The notes under the pieces are model-generated. The model was not told the DNA's origin, searched no databases, and was given only the letters and a program-made list of their open reading frames with translations. From the NCBI GenBank assembly GCA_964645765.1, contig CAZYBE010000010.1, forward strand, positions 1 through 64,000: a stretch of DNA of 64,000 nt, in the 5' to 3' direction. Shown one piece after another: positions 61,512 to 64,000 of the stretch (positions within the stretch are counted from its first letter, which is position 1; every line of letters starts with the position of its first letter). This DNA is from CAZGMN01 sp964645765 (lineage in GTDB: Bacteria; Acidobacteriota; Aminicenantia; Aminicenantales; Aminicenantaceae). The position numbers and the translations under genes are program-made.

Positions 61512-62990
61512 TTACCGCCTCGTCAATTTGATTCCAAAGACGACAATCCCGACCAGCAGGCCGATCAAGAGCACAATCAGGGCTGTAATGCCCAGGACAT
61601 TCGTCTTGGCGCTGATGTGAATACGGACAATCTTATCCTCGGATTCAACTCTCCGGTTGGAGGCGGTGCATTCTGTCCTTATCCTCGGCTCATAATCGCC
61701 GACAGAGACTTCCGCAGGAGGGATGAAGTCAATGTTGACAATCTCCTCTTTATTCTGCTCCAGAGTGGCAATGAGGTCTGGCTTAACCTCAGAACGCCAG
61801 TTGAGGGGCAGGTCGGTGTAAATTCTGATATTGTTCAGAAGGCGAGTTCCTGTGTTCTTAACCCTGACTTCCATCTTTACATTCTCACCGACCTTGATCT
61901 CGTGGTAGAGGTTTAAAGCCTGAACTTCTATCTTTCCTACTCCTCTTGGTATGATTTCCAGCCTGACATTTCCTGCCTTTAAGCTTTCTATCTCCTCTGG
62001 GCTGAGACGAGTCTTGTCGGAGAGTATTTCTGCGATTTTTGCCGACTGCTCGTTGTCAAGAGCCAAAATGTAAAACTCGATGGGTTTGTCGATGACAACC
62101 TGCTCGTCCGCATTCTTGGGAAGATAAAGCTTCAAGGAGAGCTGCATGCTTGTTACCCCTTCCGTGAATTTTATCTGGGAGAGCCGGGCCTGCGTCTGAG
62201 GGTCGCCAAATTCATAGGTGATCTGCCGCGGGAGATTGACGACGTGGAGCTTGAAGATATTGGCTTCGCCGCTGAACTTTTCCAGAGATAGTTCAAAAGT
62301 CGCTTGGCTTTCTAAATCCGCCTCCTGGGAGAATTGGGCAGAGTTGACGGTAACAATATTGGCGCTCACGCCTTTCTGCAGAAAGAGCGAGGTTGTCTCG
62401 TTCTTTCCGGCATAGAAAACATTGACATCCAGACTCTCGACATCCTTTAAAAGCTGGAAAGTGACCTCTTTCACTGTCTCCAGAGGCATAGAAGCGATTC
62501 TCTGCTCATAAGGGTCGGAGATGATTTTGCCTTCTGACTTCAAAGAGACAGAGACATCCTTAATCTCCTTCAAGAAATCCAGAGGAAAGAGGTCTTCTGC
62601 ACTTATCTTTAACTTGGCAAGCTCCTTGAGCTCCCTTGAAGAATAACGAATCGAGACCCGAACATACTTCTTCCCGTTTCTGTCCTGATATTTAACAGCG
62701 GTTGCCACAGAGATTCTGGCTTCGCTGCCCATAAAATTGATCAGAGCTTGCTGATAAGAAACCTGGGCTTGAAGATAGGAAGTTCTAGTCCTGGAAAAAT
62801 CTTCCTCAGAGATTAATCCTTGCTCCTTCAATTTCAATGCCCTCTCAAAATCTCCCTTCATCTGCTCCAGGTGAAGCTGGGCCGTCTTCAAAGCCAGGAG
62901 CTTCATCGTTTGGGATTCCTGGGAATGAATGAAGCTGGAGCAGAAAACGAGCAAGAAAAAAATCGCAAAAATTTTTGCATATCCTTTCAT
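61512..62990 (-). CDS. Exported membrane-anchored protein with NEW3-like domain
   Basis: A 492-residue protein with a signal peptide (about 5-23). A helical stretch near 27-85 (LALKTAQLHLEQMKGDFERALKLKEQGLISEEDF) resembles the hairpin of TolC or adaptor proteins. Beta-rich middle domains follow, then a C-terminal Ig-like NEW3/NPCBM-associated domain near 365-455 (VKNTGTRLLNNIRIYTDLPLNW). A final helix with basic end KLTRR anchors it to the membrane. ATG 62990 follows GGAGG; ATG 63005 is the alternative. It is embedded in the permease array and may be the outward partner of the permeases. Confidence 0.75.
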   Translation of the reverse strand: MKGYAKIFAIFFLLVFCSSFIHSQESQTMKLLALKTAQLHLEQMKGDFERALKLKEQGLISEEDFSRTRTSYLQAQVSYQQALINFMGSEARISVATAVKYQDRNGKKYVRVSIRYSSRELKELAKLKISAEDLFPLDFLKEIKDVSVSLKSEGKIISDPYEQRIASMPLETVKEVTFQLLKDVESLDVNVFYAGKNETTSLFLQKGVSANIVTVNSAQFSQEADLESQATFELSLEKFSGEANIFKLHVVNLPRQITYEFGDPQTQARLSQIKFTEGVTSMQLSLKLYLPKNADEQVVIDKPIEFYILALDNEQSAKIAEILSDKTRLSPEEIESLKAGNVRLEIIPRGVGKIEVQALNLYHEIKVGENVKMEVRVKNTGTRLLNNIRIYTDLPLNWRSEVKPDLIATLEQNKEEIVNIDFIPPAEVSVGDYEPRIRTECTASNRRVESEDKIVRIHISAKTNVLGITALIVLLIGLLVGIVVFGIKLTRR

Positions 62991-63090
62991 TCTATCAACC
63001 TCCATAATTCGTCATTCTTCATTGAACAACAATCACTTCCTCTTGGCAACCCATCACCTTTTTACCTTAATTCCTAATAAACATCCAAAT

Positions 63091-64000
63091 TTACCTTTTA
63101 TCATACCTCACAAACAGAAAATACCCCAAATAGAAAAATAATATGCTTAGAAATACGAGAATCGCTGAATCAATGATAATCCGTTTCAGATTATCTTTGA
63201 CCGAAGGAAGCCTCTCCTCAAACTTGGGCACTAATGAAAAATCCACAGGCTTATTCGAAATCCCCACATACATAGAATAGGCCAGCGGAATAAGGTGGAC
63301 GCTTTGGGGGTCGGCTTTGTCTCTGGACTCGACAAATTGATAAAGTTGATTTTTATACCGGTTGACTTGATCATAGAAATTTTGGAATCGAAGCACTCCG
63401 CTTCCGGATATCTCCTCTGTCAGGGACCTGAAAACCGAAACGGGTGAAATTTTCGTGACGTCTTTAGTTATTTGGACCTGAAGGATGAGGCGTTGGAGAT
63501 AATCGTCATAGATTTTATTCCGAACATCAAGGATATCCGCCATCCATTGGGAACGAAGGGGAACCCAGGGCCGGTCCAAGCGGCCATCCCATCGGCCGGC
63601 TTCAGTCTTGGCATATTTGGTTTTATAGATGTCGTCTTCCGCCCGGCTCATCTCTTCCTGGATCCGGCTTCTTGTGGAGACCGGATAGAGTTTGTTGGCG
63701 ATCAAATTTCCCGATGCAGGAATGATGAAGGCCGTAATGACCCAGACAAAAAGGAGAATGATGGCGCTGGTAACGGATTGATTGACGAGGGATGATACAG
63801 TCATTCCGATGAGAAGAAACAGGGAGAGATAGAGGAAGGAAGCGAAGATAAAAAGCATGATTCGGCCAATGCTGAGGGACACTCCACCTACAACACTGAT
63901 GATGGTAAGCCCTAAGACAATGCCGGTGAAAAGAGGGATGCCGAGCGAAATCAGAAGCCCCAAAAATTTCCCCAAAAACACCTGGGATGTCCTCACGGGA
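63091..64000 (-). CDS. ABC-2 type permease, array member 9 (N-terminus beyond window)
   Basis: The C-terminal 301 residues or so of another paralog. The frame is still open at the window edge, where it reads P-V-R-T-S-Q-V-F-L-G-K-F, the end of the S-N-P-x-R cytoplasmic signature. SPVSVFRSLTEEISGSG and tail YFLFVRYDKR (K in place of V) identify it. The first 130-150 residues lie outside. Confidence 0.85.
   Translation of the reverse strand, partial: PVRTSQVFLGKFLGLLISLGIPLFTGIVLGLTIISVVGGVSLSIGRIMLFIFASFLYLSLFLLIGMTVSSLVNQSVTSAIILLFVWVITAFIIPASGNLIANKLYPVSTRSRIQEEMSRAEDDIYKTKYAKTEAGRWDGRLDRPWVPLRSQWMADILDVRNKIYDDYLQRLILQVQITKDVTKISPVSVFRSLTEEISGSGVLRFQNFYDQVNRYKNQLYQFVESRDKADPQSVHLIPLAYSMYVGISNKPVDFSLVPKFEERLPSVKDNLKRIIIDSAILVFLSILFFYLGYFLFVRYDKR

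Overview
The window looks like a chromosome or MAG scaffold of an anaerobic or facultatively anaerobic Gram-negative-type bacterium. Lipoproteins, beta-barrel-like and TPR-rich exported proteins, many DVR-ending ABC-2 permeases and abundant short interspersed repeats recall Candidatus Aminicenantes or Acidobacteriota relatives. That placement is recollection, not something computed. A run of exactly 100 N (38196-38295) marks a scaffold join.

Layout. 0-8 kb: tRNA-Ala, an IS481-like element, ftsH, then folP-cdaA-cdaR-glmM-pdxJ (folate, c-di-AMP, cell-wall and vitamin B6 housekeeping). 8-9.6 kb: a palindromic repeat and an M20 amidohydrolase. 9.7-18.6 kb: a redox and selenium region with an exported Sec-containing thioredoxin/TPR protein, a TlpA/CXXC/polyferredoxin/DsbD-alpha group, selA-selD-selB and tRNA-Sec. 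18.8-28 kb: a double-cubane reductase with its activator, an M6 protease, an RF-1-domain protein, an M14 peptidase and CstA. 28-34 kb: a second Sec thioredoxin/TPR gene and pstSCAB1B2. 34-40 kb: an ABC-2 exporter, a PTS-IIA/zinc-ribbon fusion, a PfkB kinase and a LarA-like protein. 39.8-43.6 kb: small membrane proteins around an FRG-domain protein. 43.7-48.8 kb: a third Sec thioredoxin/TPR gene, an AT-rich Xre-M78/PIN module, DUF72 and hicB with a frameshifted hicA. 48.9-64 kb: nine paralogous ABC-2 permeases with one ATPase and one NEW3-like surface protein, all on the minus strand.

Main result: three genes that a standard caller would split at an in-frame TGA are read here as complete selenoproteins of 497, 507 and 576 residues. 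Each has a signal peptide, a thioredoxin-like U-G-S-C site, a TPR tail, its own promoter and start site, and the same 17-nt hairpin exactly 11 nt after the TGA. The biosynthesis and decoding set (SelA, SelB, SelD, tRNA-Sec) lies in the same window. Other notable points are a PstB pair with complementary loss of ATPase-site residues, the permease array sharing a C-terminal RYDVR-like tail, and a scaffold gap flanked by an exact 55-bp duplication that is probably an assembly artefact.
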